From: Fictibacillus nanhaiensis
GTDB taxonomy: Bacteria; Bacillota; Bacilli; Bacillales; Fictibacillaceae
DNA length: 64,000 nt
Direction of reading: 5' to 3'
Assembly: GCA_017052515.1 (NCBI GenBank)
Contig: JAFHKR010000039.1
Coordinates: 1,612,001 to 1,676,000 of the forward strand
Under the pieces are notes generated by a model. The model was not told where the DNA came from, did not search any database, and saw nothing but the letters and a program-made list of their open reading frames with translations. This document shows, piece by piece, positions 16,783 to 26,493 of this stretch; positions within the stretch are counted from its first letter, which is position 1, and each line of letters begins with the position of its first letter. The position numbers and the translations under genes are program-made.

Positions 16783-16897
16783 AATTTCCCCTTTCTTACG
16801 TCATGATTTATTTTGTTGTAAATATATTACATTTTATTACAATTATTACATAATGCATTGACCTTGCCTAGTAATAAATTTTATGTATTTTCGTTTG

Positions 16898-16962
16898 AGA
16901 GCAAGCAACCTCGAACGAAAATCATTTCCTTTTAAAAGCAAAGAAGTTCGCGAAAACAGCTT
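16898..16962 (+). repeat. Truncated copy of the ~150-bp intergenic repeat
   Basis: Only the right end remains: GAGCAAGCAACCTCGAACGA, AAATCATTTCCTTT, AAAGCAAAGAAGTTCGCGAA. It aligns with the right end of the copy at 17075-17240. The surrounding bases (16783-17246) hold no credible gene. Confidence 0.65.
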
Positions 16963-16974
16963 CTAGAAAAGAGC

Positions 16975-17011
16975 ATAAAAAAAGTAAAGCTGCTAAAAAA
17001 CAGCTTTACTT
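16975..17011 (-). terminator. Terminator downstream of yqfO
   Basis: Perfect AGTAAAGCTG/CAGCTTTACT stem (16983-16992 with 17001-17010), followed by TTTTTT on the minus strand. The yqfO transcript would run through the repeat copy before reaching it. Confidence 0.8.
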
Positions 17012-17074
17012 GTTATGTTTTTATTTTAAGCTCTTTCTAAAAGATTGTTACTATTGCGTACTGTCTCCTATGCT

Positions 17075-17240
17075 CGATGATTGGAGTGCAAGGTGTGAGA
17101 CTCCTGTGGGACAGGCGGGCAGGTGAGATATTTAAACGTAAAACGTTCAAATGTGGCTCACCGCCTGCCCACGGAAAGCGAGCAACCTGGAACAGAAATC
17201 ATTCACTTTCAAAAGCAACAAAGTTTGCGAAAACAACCTT
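17075..17240 (+). repeat. Copy of the ~150-bp intergenic palindromic repeat
   Basis: Elements in order: GATTGGAGTGCAAGGTGTGA, GACTCCTGTGGGACAGGCGG, GCAGGTGAGA, a variable centre, GTGGCTCACCGCCTGCCCAC, GGAAAGCGAGCAACCTGGAA. The two arms (GGCGGGCAGGTGAG and CTCACCGCCTGCC) are inverted repeats, so the RNA would fold into a long hairpin. Confidence 0.8.
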
Positions 17241-17246
17241 AATTTA

Positions 17247-18368
17247 TTACATATAGGTAAATGGGTCAGTCGCTAATTGAGATTCAACTACAAGAGTATC
17301 GTAATTTTTGGTCTTGAGTTCATGAGCCATTCTTTTTTTGAGTTCTCGTTTCATGATCTGCTCGATATGATGGCCTGCATCAACGATTGTAAGGCCATCT
17401 TCTTGTGCATCGTGTGCGTTATGGTAATAGATATCTCCCGTAACTAACACGTCAGCACCCTTTCGAAGAGAGGGAAAGATGTATTTGTTACCGTCTCCTC
17501 CAACAACTGCTACTTTTTTTATGGTCGTCTTTTTTCCTTTAATAACCCGGAGACCTTCTATATCAAATACTTTTTTTACATGAGTAACAAACTCTTCGAT
17601 ACTCATCTCTTTAGACAACTTTCCGATCTTCCCAATTCCAAGTTCGTTTCCATTATTCAATAGAGGATAAAGATCATAGGCTACCTCTTCGTACGGATGT
17701 GCTTTTTTCATCGCAGCTACAACCGTTTGTTGAAGAGATTGGGGCATAATGGATTCAATTCTCACTTCTTCAACCTTTTCTAACTGTCCTTCTGTTCCTA
17801 TAAAAGGCGTCGTACCTTCTAATGGGATAAAAGTTCCCGTTCCCTCACTTGTAAATGTACAATGACTATAATTCCCGACATGACCCGCTCCAGCATTTCC
17901 GATTGCCTGTTTTACTTGCTCTTGATGGGTACGTGGTACAAACACAGAAAGCTTGACAAGTTTATCTTCATAAGTCGGTGAGAGTACTTCACTGTCCTGT
18001 AGCTGAAGCTGATCAGCAAGCCAATCATTTACACCTGATGCAGCTACGTCGAGATTGGTATGAGCGGCATAAACTGCGATATCATGTTTAACCAGCTTTT
18101 CAATCACTCTTCCTTTTGAAGTGCTTGTGTCAATTCTTTTTAAAGGACGATAGATCAATGGATGATGTGCAATGATCAGATCTACATTCCCTTCTACTGC
18201 TTCATCTACAACTCGTTCTAATACATCAAGGGCAATCATCACCTTTTTTACAGGCTTATTTAGTGTACCGACCTGTAATCCAATAGGATCACCTTCCATT
18301 GCCAGCTTTTTTGGAGCAAAACTTTCCAAAAGAGAAATGATATATTGTCCGCTTGCTGCTTTACTCAA
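17247..18368 (-). CDS. yqfO: Nif3-family dinuclear metal protein YqfO
   Basis: A NIF3/DUF34 protein of about 373 residues with the typical Bacillus layout: two NIF3 halves flanking a CutA1-like insert (about residues 130-235). Metal ligands are seen in LIIAHHPLIYRPLK, YAAHTNLDVA and, in the C half, DAGHHIEQIMK with a preceding ADVLVTGDIYYHNAHDA. Its molecular role is debated (cofactor or nucleotide repair has been suggested). The start is taken as TTG at 18368, which overlaps the trmK stop as TTGA and has AGAGGAG 8 bases upstream; a GTG at 18377 has no spacing to that site. Confidence 0.9.
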   Translation of the reverse strand: MSKAASGQYIISLLESFAPKKLAMEGDPIGLQVGTLNKPVKKVMIALDVLERVVDEAVEGNVDLIIAHHPLIYRPLKRIDTSTSKGRVIEKLVKHDIAVYAAHTNLDVAASGVNDWLADQLQLQDSEVLSPTYEDKLVKLSVFVPRTHQEQVKQAIGNAGAGHVGNYSHCTFTSEGTGTFIPLEGTTPFIGTEGQLEKVEEVRIESIMPQSLQQTVVAAMKKAHPYEEVAYDLYPLLNNGNELGIGKIGKLSKEMSIEEFVTHVKKVFDIEGLRVIKGKKTTIKKVAVVGGDGNKYIFPSLRKGADVLVTGDIYYHNAHDAQEDGLTIVDAGHHIEQIMKRELKKRMAHELKTKNYDTLVVESQLATDPFTYM

Positions 18369-19066
18369 ATGATCCACTCCTCTAGTAACCTAAGGTTTCT
18401 TTCTAATTCTTTTCGTTTCTGTTCTGCAGCTAAACCTTGACTGTTTTCCATCTGACTCAAAATTGTTTTCCATTGTTTGGCTTCCCGAACCCATTTTTCT
18501 TTAAACGCTTCGTTCTGTTTTTTTAATAAAAAAGGACCGAATAAAATCTCAGCTTCCTTATTTTTAGTGTAAGGTTGATTCCCTGTTCGATCAGCAACAA
18601 GAATTTCATAAATCTTTCCATCTTCTTGTATGATCTCTTCTTCTACCAACACCCAATCTTCTTTTAACAACCAGTTTCTAACGTTACGCGCTCCGATATT
18701 CGGCTGAAGAATGAGTCGCTCAGCACTCCCTAACTTTTCTTTTCCTTTTTCAAGAATGGAAGTAATGAGAGAACCTCCCATCCCACATATGGTTACCACT
18801 TCTGCTTCATTCGAATGCAATACTGACAGACCATCACCTTTTCTTACTTCAATCATGTCGTTTAATCCGTCTAATTCTACCTGTTCTTTAGCCGATAGGT
18901 AAGGACCATCCGTAATTTCTCCCGCAATGCCTTTTTTAATCACTTTTCTTAGCCCCAAAAAGCAAGGCAAATAAGCATGGTCAGATCCAATATCTGCCAA
19001 GATCGTATCGTTTGGTACATAGGAAGCCACTCTTTCCAAGCGCATTGATAATTTTTCAGAATTCAT
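18365..19066 (-). CDS. trmK: tRNA (adenine(22)-N(1))-methyltransferase TrmK
   Basis: SAM-dependent Rossmann methyltransferase that makes m1A22 in tRNA. The 233-residue protein begins with the family pattern MNSEKLSMRLERVASYVP, then ADIGSDHAYLP (SAM motif I, near residue 29), AGEITDGPYLSA, TICGMGG (near residue 90) and ILQPN. The C-terminal third is a coiled-coil-like helical region. The ATG at 19066 is preferred (GGTGAT upstream, family alignment) over a GTG at 19096. It overlaps yqfO by 4 bases, so the two form an operon. Confidence 0.92.
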   Translation of the reverse strand: MNSEKLSMRLERVASYVPNDTILADIGSDHAYLPCFLGLRKVIKKGIAGEITDGPYLSAKEQVELDGLNDMIEVRKGDGLSVLHSNEAEVVTICGMGGSLITSILEKGKEKLGSAERLILQPNIGARNVRNWLLKEDWVLVEEEIIQEDGKIYEILVADRTGNQPYTKNKEAEILFGPFLLKKQNEAFKEKWVREAKQWKTILSQMENSQGLAAEQKRKELERNLRLLEEWII

Positions 19067-19132
19067 GTTTATCACCGTTTCATTAGTTTGTTTCACTCTT
19101 AGTATTCGTTAGATACTTTATTTTTTTGCAAA

Positions 19133-19165
19133 GAAAAAAGCCTCTTGTCAAAATAACAAGAAGCT
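19133..19165 (-). terminator. Terminator of cccA
   Basis: AGCTTCTTGT/ACAAGAGGCT stem (19139-19148 with 19156-19165, one mismatch) followed by TTTTTT on the minus strand. Confidence 0.85.
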
Positions 19166-19173
19166 CTTCTATT

Positions 19174-19518
19174 TTATTTTTTTTCTGCTAACCAATCAAC
19201 TAGTATTTTAGCTTCTTCACCTTTTACTACACCAGCTGGCATTCCACCTGGTTTACCGTTTTTGATAATATCAGCAATTTCTTCAGGCTTATACTTGCCA
19301 CCAATCTTATCAAGTGCTGGTCCTGTTCCACCTTCAAGATTTTGTCCATGACAAGAAGAACAGTTTTGTTTAAAAATAGCTTCCGGATCCATAGCAGCCT
19401 TTTCTTTATTTTCACTAGCCGTATGAATTTTGTTGATACCATATCCGCCCATTGTAAGCATAAGAACAATTCCAATAACTCCAATAATGGCAAAAGGAAT
19501 GAGTGGATTACGTTTCAT
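19174..19518 (-). CDS. cccA: Membrane-anchored cytochrome c550
   Basis: A 114-residue c-type cytochrome carrying electrons at the outer face of the membrane. One N-terminal membrane anchor (residues 8-27), a linker, then the haem domain with CSSCH (about residues 53-57) and the methionine ligand in GGMPAG (about residue 93). In B. subtilis, cccA lies between sigA and trmK; here two fatty-acid genes separate it from sigA. AAGGAGGAATT precedes the ATG. A near-palindrome GTAAAAGCGTTTAC at 19607-19620 could be a weak cre site in the promoter region, with two mismatches to the consensus. Confidence 0.94.
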   Translation of the reverse strand: MKRNPLIPFAIIGVIGIVLMLTMGGYGINKIHTASENKEKAAMDPEAIFKQNCSSCHGQNLEGGTGPALDKIGGKYKPEEIADIIKNGKPGGMPAGVVKGEEAKILVDWLAEKK

Positions 19519-19732
19519 GCGAATTCCTCCTTCGTCTGTACACTACATGTGTTGTGATCTTGATAAACTTAATATGTATAGTAAACAATCCATAACCTAT
19601 TGTACTGTAAAAGCGTTTACTTGGGAAGTACAAACTCTATTTTTCCCAGTTTTGTCACAGCATTAACTTTTTAAACTTTTTTACCTAACTTATGTAGATT
19701 CAGTCATTTGTTCCTGAGAGGAAATACAAAAA

Positions 19733-19759
19733 AACAAAAAAGCCACACTACTGGTGGCT
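19733..19759 (-). terminator. Terminator of the acyl-CoA synthetase gene
   Basis: GCCACC/GTGTGGC hairpin beginning right at the stop codon, followed by TTTTTTG on the minus strand. Confidence 0.85.
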
Positions 19760-21371
19760 ATTCGTGTATAACTGAAAGTGTCTCAATCGCTTGTTCTCGA
19801 AGCTTAAATTTTTGTACTTTACCAGAGGCCGTCATCGGATATTGGTCTAGAAAAAGATAGTATTCTGGAATCTTAAATTGCGAGATTTTCCCTTTGCAAT
19901 ATGCCTTCAGTTCATTTTCAGAAAGTGTTTGACCTTCTTTTAACTGAATGCATGCTGCTACTTTTTCTCCAAATTTCTTATCGGGCACACCGATCACTTG
20001 TACATCAAGGATAGATGGATGAGAGTAAAGAAATTCTTCTACTTCTCTCGGATATACGTTCTCACCACCACGTATGATCATATCTTTTAAGCGCCCTGTG
20101 ATTTTAAAATAGCCTTCACGATCAACAGTGGCAAGGTCGCCCGTATGGAGCCATCCATCCACATCGATCGCTTCTGATGTCGCTTCAGGCATCTTGTAAT
20201 AACCCTTCATGACATGGTACCCTCGTGTACAAAGTTCTCCTTGTTCATCAGGACCCACTTCTTTATTTGTTATCGGATCGACTACTTTTGCTTCTACTTG
20301 AGAATGCTTTTTCCCAACCGTTTCAACTCTGCGTTCGATCGGATCATCTGTTCTTGTCTGAGTGATAACAGGAGAAGATTCTGTCTGTCCATAAGCGATC
20401 GTAATCTCTGACATTCCCATCTTTTCAATCACTTTTTTCATTACTTCTATCGGACAAGGTGACCCTGCCATGATCCCTGTACGAAGTGTTCCTAGATTAT
20501 ATGAATCAAAATCGGGAAGATTCAATTCCGCGATGAACATGGTCGGAACTCCATGTAACCCTGTACACTTTTCATTTTGAACGGTCTCTAATACTTCCTG
20601 AGGATCGAATTGGACAATAGGTACCATCGTAGCTCCTACTGAAACGGCAGCAAGGGTTCCTAACACACAGCCGAAACAGTGAAAGAAAGGAACAGGAATG
20701 CACAATCGGTCTGCACTGCTTAAATTCATGCTATCCGCTATTTGTCTCGCGTTATTTACAATATTGTAATGCGTCAACATGACCCCTTTTGGAAACCCTG
20801 TCGTTCCAGACGTGTACTGCATGTTGATTACATCATCACAATGAAGAGATGATTCTCTTCTTTGAAGATCTTCATCAGATACGACATTCCCAGCTTCCAA
20901 CATATCTGAGAAAGTCTCATAAGATGAAGATTCAGCATCCAGTTGAATAAAATGTTTCAACACAGGAAATTCCGCTAATCGATCTTTAACGGAATCTACC
21001 ATATCTTTGTAAGAAGTAGTACGAAATTGTTCAATAAAGAACAACGCTTTTGCATCAGACTGCTTCAATAAATAATCTAATTCTGACGATTGATAATTCG
21101 TATTGACCGTGACTAAAACAGCACCAGCTCTGGCTGATCCGAATTGAAGAAGCAGCCATTCGGGTACATTTGTAGCCCAAACAGCTATATGATCCCCTTT
21201 TTCAATTCCCATTGCCATCAGACCCTTGGCAACTTTAGTCGTTAACTCATAAAATTCTTGATAGGTGTAGCGAATTCCTAGTTTGCTGTAAACCATAGCT
21301 TCTTGATCCTTAAGTTTCAACGCTTGCTTCCTTAAACAATCCCCTACAGTTACTTTCATTAGTTCAGCCAT
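19758..21371 (-). CDS. Fatty acyl-CoA synthetase (AMP-forming)
   Basis: An acyl-adenylate enzyme of about 537 residues that activates a fatty or short branched acid to its CoA thioester. Motifs are the P-loop YTSGTTGFPKGVMLTH, AYGQTESSP, the hinge region GWLHTGDLATVD, GRLKDMIIRGGENVYPREVE, and the C-terminal catalytic Lys in MTASGKVQKFKLRE. The closest Bacillus type is the YngI/medium-chain group; chain length is not predictable. The ATG at 21371 with GGGGTGG upstream is preferred over GTG/ATG at 21386/21383. It sits 33 bp after an acyl-CoA dehydrogenase gene and shares its cre-bearing promoter, suggesting fatty or branched-chain acid catabolism. Confidence 0.88.
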   Translation of the reverse strand: MAELMKVTVGDCLRKQALKLKDQEAMVYSKLGIRYTYQEFYELTTKVAKGLMAMGIEKGDHIAVWATNVPEWLLLQFGSARAGAVLVTVNTNYQSSELDYLLKQSDAKALFFIEQFRTTSYKDMVDSVKDRLAEFPVLKHFIQLDAESSSYETFSDMLEAGNVVSDEDLQRRESSLHCDDVINMQYTSGTTGFPKGVMLTHYNIVNNARQIADSMNLSSADRLCIPVPFFHCFGCVLGTLAAVSVGATMVPIVQFDPQEVLETVQNEKCTGLHGVPTMFIAELNLPDFDSYNLGTLRTGIMAGSPCPIEVMKKVIEKMGMSEITIAYGQTESSPVITQTRTDDPIERRVETVGKKHSQVEAKVVDPITNKEVGPDEQGELCTRGYHVMKGYYKMPEATSEAIDVDGWLHTGDLATVDREGYFKITGRLKDMIIRGGENVYPREVEEFLYSHPSILDVQVIGVPDKKFGEKVAACIQLKEGQTLSENELKAYCKGKISQFKIPEYYLFLDQYPMTASGKVQKFKLREQAIETLSVIHE

Positions 21372-21404
21372 AATCCACCCCATCACTTGGTCTTTTAACG
21401 ATTG

Positions 21405-22544
21405 TTAGCAGCCGATCTCTCTTGCAATTACGATACGCTGGATCTCTGATGTACCTTCTCCGATCTCGAGAAGTTTTGCGTCTCTAAAATAGCGTTCCAC
21501 ATGATAATCTCTCATATAGCCGTTACCACCATGAATTTGAACGGATTCAGAACAAATCTGCATACATGCTTCAGAAGCATATAATTTTGCCATCGAAGCT
21601 TCTTTTGAGAATTTCTTACCTTGATCTTTTAGCCATGCCGCTTTATAAACCATTAATCTCGCCAATTCGATCTTCATCGCCATATCAGCAAGCTTAAATT
21701 GAATCGCTTGGAATTTAGAAATGGATCTTCCGAATTGTTTCCGCTCTTTCGCATAGGTTAGAGCTTTCTCATAGGCCGCCTGGGCAATTCCTACTGCCAT
21801 CGCACCAATACCTATTCTTCCTCCATCCAAAGTCACCAAGAACTGTTTAAAGCCGTCTCCGCGCTTACCTAAAAGATTTTCTTCTGGCACTCTAACGTCT
21901 TCCATAAAAAGTTCAGTGGTATTAGAAGAATGAAGACCCATCTTCTCGTAGTTATCGATAACACGGAATCCTTTAGCATCGGTCGGTACGATGATCGCTG
22001 AGATTTCTTTATCGTTACCACTTCTATTAGTAATCGCGGTTAATGCTAAGTGCTTGGCATAGCTCGCATTCGTGATATAACATTTTGAGCCGTTAATCAC
22101 CCATTCCCCGTTATCCGTTTTCGCAGTTGTTTCCGTACCACCTGCATCAGATCCAGCATTTGGTTCTGTTAATCCGAATGCCCCGAGAGAATCACCTGTA
22201 CAGATTGGTGTTAAATATTTTTCTTTTTGTTCGTGCGTACCAAATAGATTCAAGGGAGCTCCACCTAAAGATACATGTGCAGAATATGTAATTCCAGTAG
22301 ATCCACAAGCGCGGCTCAGTTCTTCTACAGCAATGGCAAAACTAACCGTATCAGCCCCACCTCCACCGTATTCTTCTGGAAAAGGCAGACCCATCATTCC
22401 TAATTTAGAAAGCTTTTGAAAAATTTCTACCGGGAATTCTTTATTTTTATCTCTTGCTTCAGCTCCCGGTGCTACCACTTCATCTGCAAATTCTCTCATC
22501 ATTTTTTGAATCATCAACTGCTCTTCTGTTAATGTAAAATTCAT
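21405..22544 (-). CDS. Acyl-CoA dehydrogenase
   Basis: FAD-dependent enzyme making the alpha-beta double bond in acyl-CoA, the first beta-oxidation step. The 379-residue length and motifs are typical of the short/branched-chain group: [23 protein letters not shown], the [23 protein letters not shown] helix, [22 protein letters not shown] and the catalytic Glu in [12 protein letters not shown]. First gene of a two-gene unit with the acyl-CoA synthetase. AAGGGTGGG lies before the ATG. The gene pair is inserted between sigA and cccA relative to B. subtilis. Confidence 0.93.
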   Translation of the reverse strand: MNFTLTEEQLMIQKMMREFADEVVAPGAEARDKNKEFPVEIFQKLSKLGMMGLPFPEEYGGGGADTVSFAIAVEELSRACGSTGITYSAHVSLGGAPLNLFGTHEQKEKYLTPICTGDSLGAFGLTEPNAGSDAGGTETTAKTDNGEWVINGSKCYITNASYAKHLALTAITNRSGNDKEISAIIVPTDAKGFRVIDNYEKMGLHSSNTTELFMEDVRVPEENLLGKRGDGFKQFLVTLDGGRIGIGAMAVGIAQAAYEKALTYAKERKQFGRSISKFQAIQFKLADMAMKIELARLMVYKAAWLKDQGKKFSKEASMAKLYASEACMQICSESVQIHGGNGYMRDYHVERYFRDAKLLEIGEGTSEIQRIVIAREIGC

Positions 22545-22580
22545 GGTTGCATCCCACCCTTTAATAATTTTACGCCTTTT

Positions 22581-22595
22581 TTGTATGCGCTTACA
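22581..22595 (-). promoter_or_regulatory. Candidate CcpA cre site
   Basis: The plus strand reads TTGTATGCGCTTACA, one mismatch from the WTGNAANCGNWNNCW cre consensus. It begins 6 bp downstream of the -10 box, over the expected transcription start, a repressing position. Confidence 0.6.
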
Positions 22596-22600
22596 TATTT

Positions 22601-22630
22601 ATTATAGATATAAAGGCTGAATTTTTACAA
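22601..22630 (-). promoter_or_regulatory. SigA promoter of the acyl-CoA dehydrogenase operon
   Basis: Minus-strand TTGTAA (22625-22630) and TATAAT (22601-22606) with an 18-bp spacer. Confidence 0.7.
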
Positions 22631-22763
22631 GATTTAAAGAATTTTTAATTTAATATATAGAAGAATAAGCAAGCAACAAAAAGAATTTCGTAGAAAAAGC
22701 AATGGCAAAATGAGTTTTTGAGGAGTTTGCATTGAGGTGGAATAATAAGTAAAATAAAAGAAA

Positions 22764-22796
22764 TAAAAAAAGCTTGCCCAGAATCGGGCAAACTTT
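22764..22796 (-). terminator. Terminator of sigA
   Basis: AGTTTGCCCG/TGGGCAAGCT hairpin followed by a run of seven T on the minus strand, directly after the sigA stop. Confidence 0.88.
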
Positions 22797-23927
22797 CTAT
22801 TCTAAAAAGTCTTTTAATCGTTTACTTCTGCTTGGATGGCGGAGTTTACGGAGTGCTTTCGCTTCAATCTGACGAATACGTTCGCGCGTTACGCCGAACA
22901 CTTTACCAACTTCTTCAAGGGTACGAGTACGTCCATCATCAAGTCCGAAACGGAGACGTAGAACGTTTTCTTCACGATCTGTCAGCGTATCTAGAACATC
23001 TTCAAGCTGTTCTTTCAATAGCTCATAGGCCGCAGCTTCTGATGGAGCTAATGCATCTTGATCTTCAATAAAATCACCTAAATGGGAATCGTCTTCTTCA
23101 CCAATTGGCGTTTCTAATGAAACTGGTTCCTGTGCGATCTTCAAAATCTCACGAACCTTCTCAGGTGTTAGTTCCATCTCAGCACCAATTTCTTCAGGGG
23201 ACGGTTCACGCCCAAGATCTTGAAGTAGCTGACGTTGAACACGAATCAGTTTATTAATCGTCTCAACCATATGCACCGGGATACGAATCGTACGAGCTTG
23301 GTCAGCAATCGCACGCGTGATCGCCTGACGAATCCACCATGTTGCATACGTACTAAATTTAAATCCTTTGTCATAGTCGAACTTTTCAACAGCTTTGATC
23401 AATCCCATGTTACCTTCTTGGATAAGATCAAGGAACAGCATTCCACGACCTACATAACGTTTAGCGATACTTACAACGAGTCGTAAGTTAGCTTCTGCGA
23501 GACGGCGTTTCGCTTCTTCATCACCGTTCTCAATTCGTTTTGCTAGTTCGATCTCTTCATCTGCCGAAAGTAAGTCTACACGTCCGATCTCTTTTAAGTA
23601 CATACGAACTGGATCGTTTATCTTAACTCCTGGTGGTACGCTTAAGTCATTAAGATCAAACTCTTCTTCCTCTTTTTCCATTTCGAACTTAGGATCTTCT
23701 TCGTCTTCTGCATCTTCAGACGCTTCAGCAACTTCAACACCTTGCTCTTCAAGGTATGAATAGAACTCGTCCATTTGATCAGAATCTTGTTCAAAAGGTG
23801 CTAGCTTACTTGTGATCTCAGTATATGTTAGCCGTCCTCGCTTTTTACCGGCCTCAACTAATTGTTCTTTAACTTGATCGATGGTTAATTCGCCTTCCGT
23901 TCCTTGACGGTTTGGTTTCTCAGCCAT
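22797..23927 (-). CDS. sigA: RNA polymerase primary sigma factor SigA (RpoD)
   Basis: Vegetative sigma-70 factor. The 376-residue protein has region 1.1 (residues 1-80), an acidic linker ([21 protein letters not shown]), region 1.2 ([16 protein letters not shown]), region 2 with the -10 helix ([20 protein letters not shown]), region 3, and region 4 with the -35 helix-turn-helix ([20 protein letters not shown]). The ATG at 23927 has GGAGGGG upstream; the frame extends to 23957 without need. dnaG lies 42 bp upstream, giving the classic macromolecular-synthesis operon, here dnaG-sigA with yqxD just before. Confidence 0.98.
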   Translation of the reverse strand: MAEKPNRQGTEGELTIDQVKEQLVEAGKKRGRLTYTEITSKLAPFEQDSDQMDEFYSYLEEQGVEVAEASEDAEDEEDPKFEMEKEEEEFDLNDLSVPPGVKINDPVRMYLKEIGRVDLLSADEEIELAKRIENGDEEAKRRLAEANLRLVVSIAKRYVGRGMLFLDLIQEGNMGLIKAVEKFDYDKGFKFSTYATWWIRQAITRAIADQARTIRIPVHMVETINKLIRVQRQLLQDLGREPSPEEIGAEMELTPEKVREILKIAQEPVSLETPIGEEDDSHLGDFIEDQDALAPSEAAAYELLKEQLEDVLDTLTDREENVLRLRFGLDDGRTRTLEEVGKVFGVTRERIRQIEAKALRKLRHPSRSKRLKDFLE

Positions 23928-23969
23928 TCGATCCCCTCCTTCCAAAACTTCAACCATCCTACATCCCGA

Positions 23970-25778
23970 TTATTTAAGAGATCTTTTCATTCTCATAATT
24001 TCTTGGGCAATTTGGGCTGCCAGTTTTATTTCATTCCTTCTTATTGCGTCTTCTTGCTGCTTTTCTTTTTCTTGTATCTCCCGCAATAAAGGATAGCTAG
24101 AAATAATACGAATATAATCCGCGAGCTCTATTTCATTCAGCTCTTCACTGATTGTAAGCATCGCTAATTCTGAAGCTAACTTTCTTAATTTGTCATCATC
24201 GATACGCTGCATGAACAACCCTACATTGGGTTTATTTCCTTCTTCATAAAAGGCATATAAGTATGCAGCAATCGCATTATGTTCTTCAACATTAAAGCCT
24301 GATTCCAACTTTTCTTGAATGAGAAAAGCGGCTTCCTCACTTTTTAACATATGAGCAAGAACAATACGCTCAGCATTCAGATTTCTCGGCAACAATGACT
24401 TTTGCAAAAGTGTTTGTATTCTAAAATTATTATCCCGCTTTTTTGGGCCGTTATCCTTAGACCTTTGCAGTTGCTTGTAAGTCTGTGTTTGCTGTTGTTT
24501 AAGAGCATCTAATGACAGATTAAATTCAGAAGCGATTTGGCGGAGATAATGATCTCGTTCAACCGCTTTTGGCAGACGCGCAATTTCTTGGATAATCTCT
24601 TCGATATAGATCATCCGTTCTCCTTCATCTCGAAGGTTTTTACCGCGTCTGTAATATTGTATTTTAAATGCCATCACAGTTAGGCTAGCCCCTATTATAT
24701 CTTTTAAAAACGAATCGCTTCCAAATTGCGAAATATAGTCATCGGGGTCCATTCCGTCAGGCATCTGTGAAATTTTCACGGTACAACCTTGTTTTGTTAA
24801 AATTTCTGAAGCTCGAAACGCAGCTTCAACACCTGCTCGGTCAGAGTCATAGCAGATTGTGACAGATTGAACATTTCGTTTCAAAATGGCTGCATGATCT
24901 TCCGTTAACGAAGTACCTAATGAAGCAACACCATTTGTAACTCCTGCTCGATAGGCTGCAATGGTATCTACATACCCTTCAAAGATAACAGCATGTTGTT
25001 TCTGCCTCATCTCTGCACGTGCAAGGTTTAAACCATAAAGCGTTCTTCCCTTTTGGAAGATCTTTGACTCTGGACTGTTAAGGTACTTCGGCTCGTCCTT
25101 GCCGTCTAAAACCCGGCCACCAAAAGCGACCACTGCACCTGTACGATCCCAAATGGGAAACATGACTCTATTTCTAAATCGATCATATGGTTTCCCATCA
25201 GACTGTCTCTTGCCGATCAATCCAACCTTTTCAGCGATGTGTAGATCCATTCCTCGCTTTTGAAGAAATTGAGATGCTGTCTCCCATGAATCAGGCGCAA
25301 AACCAATTTGGAATCGCTCGATGGATTCCCTTGTGAATCCTCTCTTCTCCAAATATTCTAAAGCCGGTCTACCTTGTTTTGTGTGAAGTAAGCAGTGATG
25401 ATACAATTTAGCCAACAACTCATGAATCTCAGTCATCGCTTTTTTCTCGTCAGAGCTTTTCTCTGAGAAGTTTTGTTGATGAATTTGAGGAAGTTCTATG
25501 TCACTTTTTTTTCCAAGCTGCGTTACAGCTTCAATAAAAGAGTACCCTTCAATGTTCATCAAAAAAGAAAAAACATTGCCTCCTGCTCCACAACCGAAAC
25601 AATGGTAAATCTGTTTTTCAGGTGAGACAGAAAAGGATGGTGACTTTTCCCCATGAAAAGGACATAGACCAAAATAATTTCTGCCTTGTTTCTTTAGAGG
25701 AACATAATCGCTAATCACGTCAACAATTTCACTTGATGACCTGACCTTTTCTATTAAATCCTCAGGTATTCGTTCCAT
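23970..25778 (-). CDS. dnaG: DNA primase DnaG
   Basis: Makes RNA primers for replication. The 602-residue protein shows the N-terminal CHC2 zinc finger (GLCPFHGEKSPSFSVSPEKQ, then IYHCFGCGAGG), the catalytic core with TOPRIM motifs (VIFEGYVDTIAA near residue 262 and CYDSDRAG near 308), and a helical C-terminal domain (from about residue 430) that binds the DnaC-type helicase. It starts at an ATG with GGTGGT upstream. Followed by sigA in the same operon. Confidence 0.97.
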   Translation of the reverse strand: MERIPEDLIEKVRSSSEIVDVISDYVPLKKQGRNYFGLCPFHGEKSPSFSVSPEKQIYHCFGCGAGGNVFSFLMNIEGYSFIEAVTQLGKKSDIELPQIHQQNFSEKSSDEKKAMTEIHELLAKLYHHCLLHTKQGRPALEYLEKRGFTRESIERFQIGFAPDSWETASQFLQKRGMDLHIAEKVGLIGKRQSDGKPYDRFRNRVMFPIWDRTGAVVAFGGRVLDGKDEPKYLNSPESKIFQKGRTLYGLNLARAEMRQKQHAVIFEGYVDTIAAYRAGVTNGVASLGTSLTEDHAAILKRNVQSVTICYDSDRAGVEAAFRASEILTKQGCTVKISQMPDGMDPDDYISQFGSDSFLKDIIGASLTVMAFKIQYYRRGKNLRDEGERMIYIEEIIQEIARLPKAVERDHYLRQIASEFNLSLDALKQQQTQTYKQLQRSKDNGPKKRDNNFRIQTLLQKSLLPRNLNAERIVLAHMLKSEEAAFLIQEKLESGFNVEEHNAIAAYLYAFYEEGNKPNVGLFMQRIDDDKLRKLASELAMLTISEELNEIELADYIRIISSYPLLREIQEKEKQQEDAIRRNEIKLAAQIAQEIMRMKRSLK

Positions 25779-25837
25779 ATAACCACCACAGAATCTCTGT
25801 TTCTATTAGACACTAGATATATATTCGTGGCACAATT

Positions 25838-26305
25838 CTATTTTCCTTCAACATTCGACAGGATTTCGCAAAAAACTGTGCAGAATCTTTCTGTGTCCTC
25901 TTTTTTAAATTTAGCAGGTCCTTTTGAATGCTTCCCAGAGCGTCTAGCTTTTGCAGACATATATCGTTCATGGAGAACTTGTTCCATTTCATTCTCTTGG
26001 AATTGTTTCCCTCTTGGGGTAATAACGTAAACCCCTTTTGAAAGAAGAAGGCTTGCGAGGGCATGATCTTGAGTTACAACAAGATCATTTCTTCTAGAAT
26101 GATTATGTATGTAAAGATCAACTTCTTCCGGACTCGCATCGACCAATATCCAACGACCAGGCTGGTCTGTGTTACTAGCATGAGCGTAAGATGTAACGAA
26201 TATGGGTTCGAAATCAAACATTTTGGAGAACTTGAATATTTCTTCCTTTATCACAACAGGACAAGCATCTGCATCTACAAATACATTACCAATTAATTTT
26301 TCCAT
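25838..26305 (-). CDS. yqxD: YqxD/YaiI family (UPF0178) protein
   Basis: A 155-residue member of the UPF0178 family, with the conserved VFVDADACPV opening, DLVVTQDHALASLLL and a VITPRGKQF motif; the C-terminal tail is basic. The fold is PIN-like, with acidic residues (D11, D13, D79 region) that would hold metal, so nuclease activity is possible but unproven. It precedes dnaG by 59 bp, as in B. subtilis. Confidence 0.9.
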   Translation of the reverse strand: MEKLIGNVFVDADACPVVIKEEIFKFSKMFDFEPIFVTSYAHASNTDQPGRWILVDASPEEVDLYIHNHSRRNDLVVTQDHALASLLLSKGVYVITPRGKQFQENEMEQVLHERYMSAKARRSGKHSKGPAKFKKEDTERFCTVFCEILSNVEGK

Positions 26306-26463
26306 ATTCTTATGTTCTACTTTGACAGTGATTCTCCTTCATATGAGAGTATTTACCTTGAATAAGTATACTCAATTTATCACTATTTTGGACAAACTAA
26401 TAAAATTTAATCACAATGTAATATTATAATAAAACTCTTCTCTTTTTACCAGTAAAAAGATGA

Positions 26464-26493
26464 AAATAAAAAAGCGCAATCATTTGCGCTTTA
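26464..26493 (-). terminator. Terminator of the PPDK regulator gene
   Basis: AAGCGCAA/TTGCGCTT stem (26472-26479 with 26484-26491), followed by TTTTTTATTTT on the minus strand; overlaps the stop codon. Confidence 0.88.

Noticed and set aside
19607-19620. cre site upstream of cccA
   Set aside because: The palindrome GTAAAAGCGTTTAC has two mismatches to the consensus and an awkward position; too weak to call as a site.
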